From assembly GCA_024397875.1 (NCBI GenBank), contig CP073344.1:859001-923000 (forward strand): 64,000 bases of DNA, given 5' to 3'. The position numbers were made by a program, and so were the translations under genes. Each line of letters starts with the position of its first letter. Within the stretch, counting starts at the first letter, position 1. Under the pieces are notes generated by a model that searched no databases, was not told the origin of the DNA, and saw only the letters and a list, made by a program, of their open reading frames with translations. Shown in pieces: positions 27,958 through 37,011 of this stretch. Source of the DNA: Amphritea atlantica (GTDB taxonomy: Bacteria > Pseudomonadota > Gammaproteobacteria > Pseudomonadales > Balneatricaceae).

Positions 27958-28986
27958 ATGCAAAGTAGTAAACGAACTCTGATCAAAGGCCTGGGCCTTG
28001 CAGTCACACTGAGTGCGGCTCTGGGTGGCGCTGCTATCGCACAGGCTGAAGAGAATCGCTCCTATATTCTTGCGACCGCCTCTACCGGAGGAACCTACTA
28101 TCCAGTCGGTGTGGCTCTGGCGACACTGACAAAAGTGAAGCTTGAACCGAAGTATAAGGTGTCACTGTCTGCTATTAACTCTGCGGGTTCCGGTGAGAAC
28201 ATTAAGCTGCTGGACGAAAATGAGGCTCAGTTTGCGATTCTGCAGGGGCTCTATGGTGCATGGGCCTGGAATGGAGAGGGTGCTTTCGCCTCAACCGGTC
28301 CGAAGAAGAATCTCCGCTCCGTCTCTATGTTGTGGCAGAACGTTGAGCAGTTTGTCATTAAATCAGATCTGGCAAAGACCGGTACCGTTGATGACCTTGG
28401 CGGGCTGAAGGGCAAGAAATTCTCAATCGGCAAGAAAAACTCCGGCACAGAAGGGTCTGGTCTGCAGATTCTGAAAGGTCTGGGCGCCGATGCGGACAGT
28501 TTTAATATGGCTTATATGGGCTATGGCCCCAGTGCGGATGCACTGCAGAACGGCACTATCGAAGGGATGAATATCCCGTCAGGTGTGCCAACATCGGCCA
28601 TTACCCGTGCTTATGCGTCGCTGGGCAGCGATATGACAGTGCTGGACTTTACCGATGAACAGATCAAAAAAGCCAATGGTCGCTATAAATTGTGGACCCG
28701 TTATGTGATCCCGGCTAATACCTATCCGGGTCAGGTTAAAGATATCAACACCATGGCGCAGCCTAACTTCCTCGCAGTTCGTGATGACCTGTCAGAGGAA
28801 GATGTTTACCTGCTGACTAAAACCATCTACGAAAACCTGCCGTTCCTGAACGGTATTCATAAGGCAACCAAGGCGATGTCTCTTGAAAAGGCGATTGAAG
28901 GTTTGCCTCTGCCGCTGCACCCGGGTGCTGCCCGTTACTACAAAGAAGCGGGTCTGACTATTCCCGAGCATCTTATCGCTGAGTGA
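27958..28986 (+). CDS. TAXI family TRAP transporter solute receptor
   Basis: About 342 residues starting MQSSKRTLIKGLGLAV, with AAGGA before this ATG and a Sec signal peptide ending near AIAQA. The mature part has the TAXI signature YILATASTGGTYYPVG and the GGLKGKKFSIGKKNSGTEGS strand. It is the periplasmic receptor of the TRAP system, with the permease encoded 104 bp downstream. TAXI ligands include glutamate and 2-oxoglutarate in characterised cases; the ligand here is unknown. Expression should need sigma-54, IHF and the DctD-like regulator. Confidence 0.92.
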   Translation: MQSSKRTLIKGLGLAVTLSAALGGAAIAQAEENRSYILATASTGGTYYPVGVALATLTKVKLEPKYKVSLSAINSAGSGENIKLLDENEAQFAILQGLYGAWAWNGEGAFASTGPKKNLRSVSMLWQNVEQFVIKSDLAKTGTVDDLGGLKGKKFSIGKKNSGTEGSGLQILKGLGADADSFNMAYMGYGPSADALQNGTIEGMNIPSGVPTSAITRAYASLGSDMTVLDFTDEQIKKANGRYKLWTRYVIPANTYPGQVKDINTMAQPNFLAVRDDLSEEDVYLLTKTIYENLPFLNGIHKATKAMSLEKAIEGLPLPLHPGAARYYKEAGLTIPEHLIAE

Positions 28987-29028
28987 TCTGTATCGCTGAG
29001 CTGTATTAATAATCAGTTCGGCGATCTG

Positions 29029-29051
29029 GCGGGGGCGCTCTGAGCCCCCGC
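29029..29051 (+). terminator. Intergenic GC hairpin between TRAP receptor and permease
   Basis: GCGGGGGC-GCTCTGA-GCCCCCGC is a perfect 8-bp stem followed by a broken T-run (TATCTTTTGTTTT). It lies inside the operon, so it probably causes partial termination or protects the 3' end of the receptor message, giving more receptor than permease. Confidence 0.65.
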
Positions 29052-29090
29052 TATCTTTTGTTTTACGTTCATCGTCAACGGAATACCGCT

Positions 29091-31232
29091 ATGAGTTCTA
29101 TTGATACCAATACCGACCAGGAAACAGCCGCAAAACTGAAGAGTCTTGAGCTGTTACAGCGTCCGGAGCATTCGCTTACAGGACGTTTTATTTACTGGGC
29201 CGGTGTTCTTTTTGCCCTGGTACATATCTACTTTAATACCCTGAGTACCGTCTCCGAACTATGGGTGTCTGCTATCCATTTTGGCGGCTTTGCGATGTTG
29301 TGTGCGCTGATGGTTCCGATGGTGCGCAGCAGTACTGTGGCGGGTCGTCGTGTCACACTGATTCTGGATATCCTCTTAGGGTGTGCCGCGGTTATCTGTG
29401 CCCTTTATCTGATCGGCTTTGAAGATGCCCTTTATGCCCGCGGTGTTAAGTTTGACGATCTTGACTGGGTCTTCTCACTGTGCGCAATCTTTATTGCGCT
29501 GGAGATGGCGCGTCGCACGACTGGCTGGTTTATCCCCTGCATGATTCTGGTCGCCCTGACCTATGTATTCTGGTGGGGACAGTATATTGACGGAATTTTT
29601 GGTTTTCCGGGCCTGAGTCTGGAAACACTGCTGTATCGCAGCTACTTCTCTTCTGAAGGGATGTTTGGGCAGATTGCCCGGATCTCCTGGACCTATGTAT
29701 TTATGTTTATTCTCTTCGGTGCCTTTCTGGTGAAGTCCGGTGCCGGGGATTTTATTATCGAGTTGTCCCGCTGTGCGGCGGGGCGGATGGTAGGCGGTCC
29801 CGGATTTGTTGCGGTGCTGGGTTCTGGCCTGATGGGCTCGGTGTCCGGTTCATCTGTGGCAAATACTGTGTCTACCGGGGTCATTACCATTCCATTGATG
29901 CAGAAGGCCGGCTTCCCCGCCCGTTTTGCCGCGGGTGTTGAAGCCGCCGCTTCGACCGGGGGGCAGCTGATGCCGCCTGTGATGGGGGCCGGGGCATTCA
30001 TTATGGCGTCCTATACGCAGATCCCCTATGTGGATGTGATCGCTGTAGCGGCATTGCCGGCATTGCTGTATTTCCTTTCGGTGGGCTTTTTTGTTCGTGT
30101 CGAAGCGATGCGCAGTCAGGCGCACGCGGTAGAGCTGGATACCCGTCCTATCGGTGAAGTGTTTAAGGATGGCTGGCATTATCTGTTGCCGCTGGTGGTA
30201 CTGGTAAGTTTGCTGATTTACGGTTTTACACCCACTTATGCCGCAGGTATCTCCATTATTTCGGTGGTTGTTTCATCCTGGCTGTCAAGGCACCCGATGG
30301 GCCTCAAAGATATCTTTGATGCGCTGGCCCAGGGCTCCAAAAATATGGCGACAACGGCGATGCTGTTGATTGCGGTAGGCCTGGTGGTTAACGTGGTGGC
30401 GATGACCGGTATCGGTAATACCTTCTCTCTGATGGTTGCTGAGTGGGCTGGCGGAAGTCTTCTGATCACGCTTCTGCTGGTGGCGCTGGCGTCTTTGATT
30501 CTTGGCATGGGGCTTCCGGTCACGGCGGCCTATATTGTTCTGGCAACGCTGTCGGCCCCTGCGCTGTACAATCTGATTGCGGAGATGCAACTGGTGGATA
30601 TGATGGTCAGCGGCACGCTGCCGGAAGTCGCCCGGACCATCTTCCTGCTGGTTGATGTCGAGAAAGCGGCACTTCTGGCTGAGCCGATGAGTAAGCTTGA
30701 TGCGCAACAGTTACTGGCGCTGGTGCCGGGCGACTTTAAAGGACAGTTGCTGGAGCAGGCGATTGATCCGGCGCATCTGACCATGATTCTGTTGTCTGCG
30801 CATATGATCATCTTCTGGTTGTCTCAGGACTCTAATGTCACGCCACCCGTCTGTCTGACGGCATTTGCCGCCGCAGCCATCGCTAAGACGCCGCCTATGG
30901 CAACGGGCTTTACCGCCTGGAAGATCGCAAAGGGGCTCTATATTGTGCCGCTGCTGTTTGCCTATACCAACTTTATCGGTGGCACGACTGCGGAGGTATT
31001 GAGTATCTTCTTCTTCTCAGTATTTGGTATTTACGCGCTGGTGGGTTTCATGGAGGGATATCTTGAAAGTCCGTTGAATCCATTCTTCAGACTCATCTCC
31101 GGTGCTGCGGGAGGGCTGATGCTGTGGCCTCATGGTGAGTGGTGGATCAGTAGTCTGGGCTTGCTGGCCTTTATTGCTCTGTTTATCTACAGCCGTTCAC
31201 GCAGGGAGTGTCAGGCTGATGCTTTGGCATAG
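29091..31232 (+). CDS. TRAP transporter fused permease (DctQ-DctM type, TAXI class)
   Basis: About 713 residues with many transmembrane helices: a DctQ-like small domain in the first ~200 residues fused to the DctM-like large domain. DctM signatures include LGSGLMGSVSGSSVANTVST, TGGQLMPPVMGAGAFIMA and LGMGLPVTAAYIVLATLSAP. Fused permeases are usual for TAXI systems. It drives sodium-coupled uptake of the ligand delivered by the receptor. The start MSSIDTNTD at 29091 is chosen over an upstream in-frame start at 29058 that lies in the hairpin's tail; the ribosome site is weak. Confidence 0.92.
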   Translation: MSSIDTNTDQETAAKLKSLELLQRPEHSLTGRFIYWAGVLFALVHIYFNTLSTVSELWVSAIHFGGFAMLCALMVPMVRSSTVAGRRVTLILDILLGCAAVICALYLIGFEDALYARGVKFDDLDWVFSLCAIFIALEMARRTTGWFIPCMILVALTYVFWWGQYIDGIFGFPGLSLETLLYRSYFSSEGMFGQIARISWTYVFMFILFGAFLVKSGAGDFIIELSRCAAGRMVGGPGFVAVLGSGLMGSVSGSSVANTVSTGVITIPLMQKAGFPARFAAGVEAAASTGGQLMPPVMGAGAFIMASYTQIPYVDVIAVAALPALLYFLSVGFFVRVEAMRSQAHAVELDTRPIGEVFKDGWHYLLPLVVLVSLLIYGFTPTYAAGISIISVVVSSWLSRHPMGLKDIFDALAQGSKNMATTAMLLIAVGLVVNVVAMTGIGNTFSLMVAEWAGGSLLITLLLVALASLILGMGLPVTAAYIVLATLSAPALYNLIAEMQLVDMMVSGTLPEVARTIFLLVDVEKAALLAEPMSKLDAQQLLALVPGDFKGQLLEQAIDPAHLTMILLSAHMIIFWLSQDSNVTPPVCLTAFAAAAIAKTPPMATGFTAWKIAKGLYIVPLLFAYTNFIGGTTAEVLSIFFFSVFGIYALVGFMEGYLESPLNPFFRLISGAAGGLMLWPHGEWWISSLGLLAFIALFIYSRSRRECQADALA

Positions 31233-31291
31233 ACGTTCTGACATAGCACTGTGGCATAGGCACAGGGCGGATAAACCCTGACTGAAAAATT

Positions 31292-31318
31292 AAAACCGGC
31301 TTTTACAGCCGGTTTTTT
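31292..31318 (+). terminator. Rho-independent terminator of the TRAP operon
   Basis: AAAACCGGCT-TTTAC-AGCCGGTTTT with following T residues, 60 bp past the permease stop. The flanking A and T tracts make it work in both directions. Confidence 0.88.
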
Positions 31319-31609
31319 CGTTTTTAAGATAAATAGTGAGTAATATCACTTATTCATAAGACGTCAATTTGTTAAATTAGCGTCTGGAACCCAGGTTCCC
31401 CGTACTTTGTTAGCCGGTGGATATAGCATTAGCTCTTATCGCCGCGTGTTTGCAGGGTACTGTCAGTATTATAAAGGCTGGCTAGATATAGGCTCACAAC
31501 AGTGGATGTTATGGTCGCCAGTTTTCTGCTTAGTTCCGGGGGGGAGCTAAGCGGTAAAAATGCTATGAAGAGGCTTTTTTAAAAGCGCTTCAGAATTGCG
31601 GTAGGGACT
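31319..31609. other. Intergenic region before the Sel1-SPOR pair
   Basis: About 290 bp between the terminator and the first Sel1 gene. No gene is visible. Presumed to hold the promoter of the Sel1 gene; no clear hexamer pair was recognised. Confidence 0.4.
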
Positions 31610-33097
31610 ATGTTAATAAGATCAAAGTTAATAAGATCAAAGTTAAGATCACCGAAGCGGGTGATTCATTTACCAATGCTCCTGGGCGTGAGTTCTGCGC
31701 TGATTTTTTCCTCTGTTTCGGCAGCGGGTGAGCAAAATTCTAACGAATGCTATCAGCTTTTTTCCTTAGCCGATTATTCGGATGCCCGGCTACAGTGTCA
31801 GGAGCTTGCCGAGTTGGGAGACGCGAAAGCCGCCTTTTTGTTAGCGACGATGTACTATCAGGCGCTGGATACTGAGGAGGATGATCAGCGCGGGCTTTTC
31901 TGGGATAAGGTCGCGGCAGAGAAAGGCCACCCTGAGTCGGCCTATCGTCTTGGACTGGCGTATCAACTGGGCCAGGGGGTCAGTCAGAGCAATAGTCAGG
32001 CGCGTCACTGGTATCAGCAGGCGGCACTGGCTCAACATGCCAAAGCGCAAAAGCTGCTGGCTTCGATGTTTGAAACCGGGGTTGCCGGTGAAAAGGATGA
32101 GATTCGGGCATATCGGCTGTACCTGAAAGCGGCCAGACAAGGGTTGGTCGGTGCTCAGCTTAAGGTCGGCACAATGCTGCTTGAGGGGCGCGGAGTGGCG
32201 GCCAACAGAGCCGCTGCGCAGCACTGGATCAGAAAAGCGGCTGACGCGGGTAATGCCAACGCGCAAGTGGCGATGGGGGTGATGCTCGCTGAGGTCGATC
32301 CCGCTGATAGCCTGAACTGGTATCGACGTTCTGCCGAGCAGGGTAATGCGCTGGCACTGCAAAATCTGGCGCTGGTGTATTACGCAGGGCAGGGGGTTGA
32401 AACCGATCATATGAAGGCGGCGGAGCTGGCTCAGCAGGCCATTGATGCCGGTAATAGTGAGGCATCAGCACTGTTAAAACTGATTCAGTTGGAGACAGAG
32501 CAACAGAAAGTTCTGGAGCTACAGGCGGAAAAAAAACTGCTGGCACGACAGATCCGCGAGTCGATCCCCGATAACGGATCCGGCGAGCAGCAGTTGTTGC
32601 TGGCAACATTCTTGGTTGAGAGTGAGTTACCTCAGGCGAGTCTGATGCAAAATGCTGAGGCCGTTGTTGAATCAGTGCCGTCAGATGATAAAGTATCAGA
32701 TGTAGCACGTACACTACCCGATACTGAGCCGTCTGAGAGCTTACTGACTCAGGATAACGGGTTCCAACAACCTCAGTTGCGGCCTGAAAAAAGCTACGAG
32801 CTGGCCGATGGCTGGGTAATGGAGCAATCGGCTTCTAATTTCACTATTCAGCTTCTTTATGGCACGGATGAGGCTGGTATGCTGACGTATATTAAGGCAC
32901 ATGAACTGCCCTCTACGGCCGGATATTTCCGTACAATGCGCGGCTCAGATCTTTATTACGTGCTTGTTTATGGCAATTACAGCTCGATATCTGAAGCACA
33001 GGAGGCGTTGGCGGATATACCCGAATCTGTTCGGGAGAATCATTGGATTCGGGCATTCAGACGTTTACAGGAGCTTTATGTGATGCCAGCGTCCTGA
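31610..33097 (+). CDS. Exported Sel1-repeat protein with C-terminal SPOR domain
   Basis: The 495-residue protein has a long basic N-terminus and a hydrophobic signal segment (LGVSSALIFSSVSAAG, about residues 25-41). About six Sel1/TPR-like repeats run from residue 50 to 290 (for example ESAYRLGLAYQLGQGV and AQLKVGTMLLEGRGV), followed by a helical linker. A SPOR-like domain lies at about 410-490 (FTIQLLYGTDEAGML to VLVYGNYSSISEAQEAL). SPOR domains bind glycan-stripped peptidoglycan at division sites, so an envelope or septal role is likely. A paralogue follows immediately. Confidence 0.82.
   Translation: MLIRSKLIRSKLRSPKRVIHLPMLLGVSSALIFSSVSAAGEQNSNECYQLFSLADYSDARLQCQELAELGDAKAAFLLATMYYQALDTEEDDQRGLFWDKVAAEKGHPESAYRLGLAYQLGQGVSQSNSQARHWYQQAALAQHAKAQKLLASMFETGVAGEKDEIRAYRLYLKAARQGLVGAQLKVGTMLLEGRGVAANRAAAQHWIRKAADAGNANAQVAMGVMLAEVDPADSLNWYRRSAEQGNALALQNLALVYYAGQGVETDHMKAAELAQQAIDAGNSEASALLKLIQLETEQQKVLELQAEKKLLARQIRESIPDNGSGEQQLLLATFLVESELPQASLMQNAEAVVESVPSDDKVSDVARTLPDTEPSESLLTQDNGFQQPQLRPEKSYELADGWVMEQSASNFTIQLLYGTDEAGMLTYIKAHELPSTAGYFRTMRGSDLYYVLVYGNYSSISEAQEALADIPESVRENHWIRAFRRLQELYVMPAS
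31612..31641 (+). repeat. 15-bp tandem duplication inside the start of the Sel1 gene
   Basis: GTTAATAAGATCAAA occurs twice in a row, with a partial third copy. It is in frame and duplicates the residues LIRSK in the N-terminal basic region ahead of the signal segment. Confidence 0.85.
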
Positions 33098-33303
33098 TGG
33101 GCACTGAGTTTTCTCGCCTGCTGAATCAGAGCAGCCGGTTCTTTGATTATTTTGTGCCGGTGGGCAGGAATTGCAATTGCAGGATGGGGTTTTGGCAGGT
33201 CCGAATCCTTTCGGGCCGGGCCCATCATCGATTACGCTGGGGTCATGAAATTTAAAAGTAAGTTTAATTAATCAACAGATGTGTTCGGTTCCAGAGGTTA
33301 GCA

Positions 33304-34536
33304 ATGCGACAACGGTTAAAACTAATGATTGCGACCGTTATATTGCTGACCAGCGGGACTGTGGCCGCGGATATCCAGGACTGCCTGCAGGCCTATACCG
33401 AGGGTAAAGCGCCACAGGCCTTCCAGCATTGTCTTCCTCTGGCGCAGGAGGGTGAACCTCAGGCGGCGTTTATCCTGGCTCGATTGTATGCTCTGGGTGT
33501 TGATGGAAACTCACCCGACTGGGAGCAGGTGGTTGAATGGCTGCGTATCTCGTCAGAGGCTAATCATGCTGAAGCGGCTTATAACCTTGCGATCGCTTAC
33601 CAGAAAGGCAAGGGAGCCGCGGCAGATCTTCAGCAGAGTCTCAAATATTACCGCCAGTCATCAGAACTGGGTAATCCTAAAGCGATGCGCAACCTTGCTA
33701 TGCTGTATGAAAAAGGGAACGGGGTTGAGAAAGATGTTGCCCAGGCCTTTACTCTGTATCAGCGTTCAGCTGAAGCCGGGCTAACTGACAGTCAGTTAAA
33801 GGCCGGACTGATGCTGTTACAGGGCGACGGGGTGGAAAAAGACCCGGTGGCTGCGCGCCGCTGGATTGAAAAATCAGCAGCAGCGGGGAATGATAAAGCT
33901 CAGCTGGCGTTGGGCGTATTACTGATTGATTTTGATCCTGATACGGCTATGCATTGGTACATTCAAGCGGCTGCCGCCGGTAATGCTTATGCTGCCCACA
34001 ATCTCGCGTTGCTATATTCAGAGGGACAAAACGTACCTCAGGACCTGTCACAGGCACTTAACTATGCCAGGACCAGCCTGGAACTTGGAAACCGGGCGAC
34101 TCAACCGCTCCATGATCGGATTCTGGCCCGTATCGAGGAACAGGATGTCGGTCAGCAAGGTTCAGGGAAGCAGGATCCAATAGCAGGGGGCTCTGCTAAG
34201 GATGAGAAGCAAACTACAATTGCTGCCGACTCTGATAGAGCTCTGTTGATGGCTGAGTTTAAAGATATGGAGTGGCTAAAGGCGCAGCCGCCCGAACATT
34301 TTGTAGTACAGCTGGCAAGGTTGAGTACACTTGTGGGAGCTTATCGCTTTATCAAAGGGTTAAAGCTGGAGCAGATTGCCCATACGGTTAAACTGGGTCA
34401 GGATGACTATGTGATTTTGCTCAGCGATAGTTTTGTCGTTAAGGCTGATGCCCTGAAGGCGCTTAAAGTCCGGCTTCCCCCTGCTCTGGCGGGTGAGGCC
34501 TGGGTACGCAGTTATCTTTCTCTATATAAGCACTAA
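33304..34536 (+). CDS. Exported Sel1-repeat protein with C-terminal SPOR-like domain (paralogue)
   Basis: The 410-residue protein has a signal peptide MRQRLKLMIATVILLTSGTV, cut near AAD. Sel1 repeats fill about 25-255 (AAYNLAIAYQKGKGAA, AMRNLAMLYEKGNGVEKDV, SQLKAGLMLLQGDGVEKDP). After a linker of about 50 residues comes a SPOR-like end (EHFVVQLARLSTLVGAYRFI to YVILLSDSFVVKADAL). The same domain order and repeat register as the preceding gene point to a tandem duplication. It ends 6 bp before the glycosyltransferase gene. Confidence 0.82.
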   Translation: MRQRLKLMIATVILLTSGTVAADIQDCLQAYTEGKAPQAFQHCLPLAQEGEPQAAFILARLYALGVDGNSPDWEQVVEWLRISSEANHAEAAYNLAIAYQKGKGAAADLQQSLKYYRQSSELGNPKAMRNLAMLYEKGNGVEKDVAQAFTLYQRSAEAGLTDSQLKAGLMLLQGDGVEKDPVAARRWIEKSAAAGNDKAQLALGVLLIDFDPDTAMHWYIQAAAAGNAYAAHNLALLYSEGQNVPQDLSQALNYARTSLELGNRATQPLHDRILARIEEQDVGQQGSGKQDPIAGGSAKDEKQTTIAADSDRALLMAEFKDMEWLKAQPPEHFVVQLARLSTLVGAYRFIKGLKLEQIAHTVKLGQDDYVILLSDSFVVKADALKALKVRLPPALAGEAWVRSYLSLYKH

Positions 34537-34542
34537 TTCTTT

Positions 34543-35643
34543 GTGAAAATACTCCTGCTTTCCGCTTACGATGCCGCCAGTCATGCATACTGGCATAAAG
34601 GACTGGTCGAAAACCTGAGTCATCATCAATGGACCGTGCTGACATTACCGCCGAGATACTTTTCCTGGCGGATACGGGGCAACAGTCTGAGCTGGGCCTT
34701 CAATGACAGAGCGGTGCTGGAGCAGGAATACGATCTGATCATTGCGACCTCGATGACAGACCTTTCCGCGCTGCGGGGATTTGTTCCTCACCTGGCCAGT
34801 ATTCCAACTCTGGTGTACTTTCACGAAAACCAGTTTGCCTACCCGGAATCAGGCCGGGAGTATGGCAATGTTGAGCCAAAGATTCTTAACCTGTATACCG
34901 CACTGGCCGCAGACCATGTCTGTTTTAACACCCATTACAATCGAAATACCTTCCTGGCAGGTTGTCGTGAACTGTTGAAGAAGCTGCCGGATCATGTGCC
35001 GACAGGCGTCGCTGAACAGCTGGAACAGCGATCATCAGTGCTTCAGGTACCGCTGCCGCAGCGCGCATATCAGTCCCATGACCCCCAGACAGGAGCTATT
35101 CGGATTATCTGGAACCACCGCTGGGAGTTTGATAAAGGTCCGGAGCTACTGCTTCACGCCGTGCAGGGACTCTGTGATGCCGGGCTGGATTTCAGGCTGG
35201 ATGTTGTCGGTCAGACGTTTCGTAAGGTACCGGAATCGTTCCGGGAAATTAAACAATTACTGGGTGCACGGGCGGGCCATTGGGGCTTTGTTGAATCGGT
35301 CGAAGAATACCGTAAGCTGTTGCAACAGGCGGATATAGTGCTCTCCACGGCGCTGCATGATTTTCAGGGGATAGCGGTGCTGGAGGGCGTGGCCGCGGGA
35401 GCGGTGCCTGTTGTCCCCAAGCGCCTGGCTTACCCGGAGCTTTTCCCGGACAGTTGTTGTTATAACAGCGGCGAGGGAGAGACCGATAGTCTGGTGCAAA
35501 CGGTGTGTCGCTATGCCGAAGCCCGGCGTGAGGGATGTGCTATATCAGCGCCTGATATTTCGGCTTTAAGCTGGAGCGCTATGGCTGAGCAGTATGAGGG
35601 TTTATTTAACCGGGTTGCGGATATGGATCATCGAGGCGGGTAA
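34543..35643 (+). CDS. DUF3524-type glycosyltransferase (tRNA-queuosine mannosyltransferase family)
   Basis: The 366-residue protein starts MKILLLSAYDAASHAYWHKG, then has LTLPPRYFSWRIRGNSLSWA and VYFHENQFAYP, the signature of the GTDC1/DUF3524 glycosyltransferases. A GT-B C-terminal half follows, with WNHRWEFDKGPELLL and LSTALHDFQGIAVLEGVAAG. Relatives add mannose to queuosine in tRNA(Asp). The start is GTG, 6 bp after the Sel1 stop, with no visible ribosome-binding site, so translation is probably coupled to the upstream gene. Confidence 0.83.
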   Translation: MKILLLSAYDAASHAYWHKGLVENLSHHQWTVLTLPPRYFSWRIRGNSLSWAFNDRAVLEQEYDLIIATSMTDLSALRGFVPHLASIPTLVYFHENQFAYPESGREYGNVEPKILNLYTALAADHVCFNTHYNRNTFLAGCRELLKKLPDHVPTGVAEQLEQRSSVLQVPLPQRAYQSHDPQTGAIRIIWNHRWEFDKGPELLLHAVQGLCDAGLDFRLDVVGQTFRKVPESFREIKQLLGARAGHWGFVESVEEYRKLLQQADIVLSTALHDFQGIAVLEGVAAGAVPVVPKRLAYPELFPDSCCYNSGEGETDSLVQTVCRYAEARREGCAISAPDISALSWSAMAEQYEGLFNRVADMDHRGG

Positions 35644-35766
35644 TCTTACGCTGCGACCCATTGATCTGCGATATTCTCTTTGTAACTTCCGAATAAGCCT
35701 GACAAACATGAGCAGCCCATCCGTTGATGGACTGCTCTGACCGTTTGACTGGCGACAGAGCCTGGC

Positions 35767-36237
35767 TTAATTAAATCCAGCCAGCAGGGCTCTCCATTCG
35801 GGGTGAATAAACCCTTCATCCTTCATCACCGTGGTAACCGAAGAGCTTTGCTGAACGGATTCCAGGCTCACTGTTGTTGCCTGATTCAGTCGCTCCTTCA
35901 GAGGCTGTTCCGACATAAACGGGCGCATGGCGATACGCACTCCGGAGGTGGTCACACCAAACTGGGTGTTGTTGATGGTTGGCGTGAGTGCGACAGGCTG
36001 ATTGTCTATCCATACTGTTGCCGCAGTAATTGCATGGTATTCGCCAGCGACGGCAACCTTCAGATTTTTCGGCCGGGTATTTTTAAAATAAAGCGCGCTA
36101 CAGACTTCAAATTGATTGCATGAGAGGGTGCGAATCAGCTGGTCTGAGAGATTGTTGGGGAGCTTATGTTCCGGCTGATTCGTTATACTGCTACAGCCAG
36201 TCAGTAATGCTAGCAAAAATATGATGGTGTACTTCAT
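35767..36237 (-). CDS. Hypothetical lipoprotein
   Basis: The 156-residue protein has a lipoprotein signal peptide MKYTIIFLLALLTGC with the lipidated cysteine at 15. The mature part holds a short Cys pair (LSCNQFEVCSALYF) and a beta-rich segment (TAATVWIDNQPVALT). No family is recognised. It probably sits in the outer or inner membrane facing the periplasm. Its stop is about 120 bp from the convergent glycosyltransferase gene. Confidence 0.75.
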   Translation of the reverse strand: MKYTIIFLLALLTGCSSITNQPEHKLPNNLSDQLIRTLSCNQFEVCSALYFKNTRPKNLKVAVAGEYHAITAATVWIDNQPVALTPTINNTQFGVTTSGVRIAMRPFMSEQPLKERLNQATTVSLESVQQSSSVTTVMKDEGFIHPEWRALLAGFN

Positions 36238-36414
36238 GTGCGTGTCTCTTCCTTAACTGAATGGGATGTTGTTGATTAATGATTATAACGGGGAAACATC
36301 GCTCTGCAATGATATCTGACGACTGTTTTTCCGCTCTTATGGTAAAGGGCGTTCATATAACAGTGAGCGAAAGAGCCGCAGAGCGCAGCCGGCTTTACTG
36401 ATCCGGCCACTTCT

Positions 36415-36903
36415 CTATCCGCTGATATAGTGAAGGGGCACCGCTGTGCTATCGACTATTTTACGCATGATAAAGGCTGACTTAACCCCGGTGACACCTT
36501 GTATACGGGTAATCTTACCCAACAGTATATCGTGGTAGCGATCCATATCCGGAACCGCGACCTTGAGTTGATAGTCGGCATCGTGACCGGTAATCAGATA
36601 GCACTCCATTACCTCTGGAAAGCTGCTGATAGTGGTTTCAAAGGCTTCAAACCGTTCCGGTATATGTTTATCCATGCTGATATGCAAAATAGCAATCAGA
36701 TTAAGATCGACAGCCCGTTCGTCCAGTCTGACAACACGATCACGAATGACACCTGATTCTTCCAGTGCCTTGACTCTGCGTGAACAGGGCGCCGCAGTCA
36801 GACCGACTTTTTCAGCAAGGTCCTGATTCGACAGCCCGCCATCACGCTGTAATTCGCGCAATATTTTTAAATCAAAATGGTCGATCGGGTGGTTTGATTT
36901 CAT
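36415..36903 (-). CDS. Lrp/AsnC family transcriptional regulator
   Basis: The 162-residue protein has an N-terminal HTH (FDLKILRELQRDGGLSNQDL, then EKVGLTAAPCSRRVKALEE) and a RAM ligand-binding domain from about residue 65 (VECYLITGHDADYQLKVAVP, with the G-x-x-D-Y signature). The protein should bind an amino acid and form dimers to octamers. It is divergent from leuA, with three palindromes between, so autoregulation plus leucine-pathway control is likely. Confidence 0.9.
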   Translation of the reverse strand: MKSNHPIDHFDLKILRELQRDGGLSNQDLAEKVGLTAAPCSRRVKALEESGVIRDRVVRLDERAVDLNLIAILHISMDKHIPERFEAFETTISSFPEVMECYLITGHDADYQLKVAVPDMDRYHDILLGKITRIQGVTGVKSAFIMRKIVDSTAVPLHYISG

Positions 36904-36916
36904 TGTTTTGTTTCTC

Positions 36917-37011
36917 TGCGCAATAATATGTATTGGTTTATTGTATTTGATTAATTAATATTGCGCAAAAATACAAATATTCTCTTATTTAGATCGGTTA
37001 TTGCGCAATAA
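36917..37011. promoter_or_regulatory. Three Lrp-type operator palindromes
   Basis: TGCGCA-centred sites lie at 36917-36926 (TGCGCAATAA), 36960-36968 (ATTGCGCAA) and 36998-37011 (TTATTGCGCAATAA, a perfect 14-bp palindrome). Centres are 45 and 40 bp apart, near four helical turns, as in wrapped Lrp-octamer complexes. The first lies 14 bp before the regulator's own start. Confidence 0.72.
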
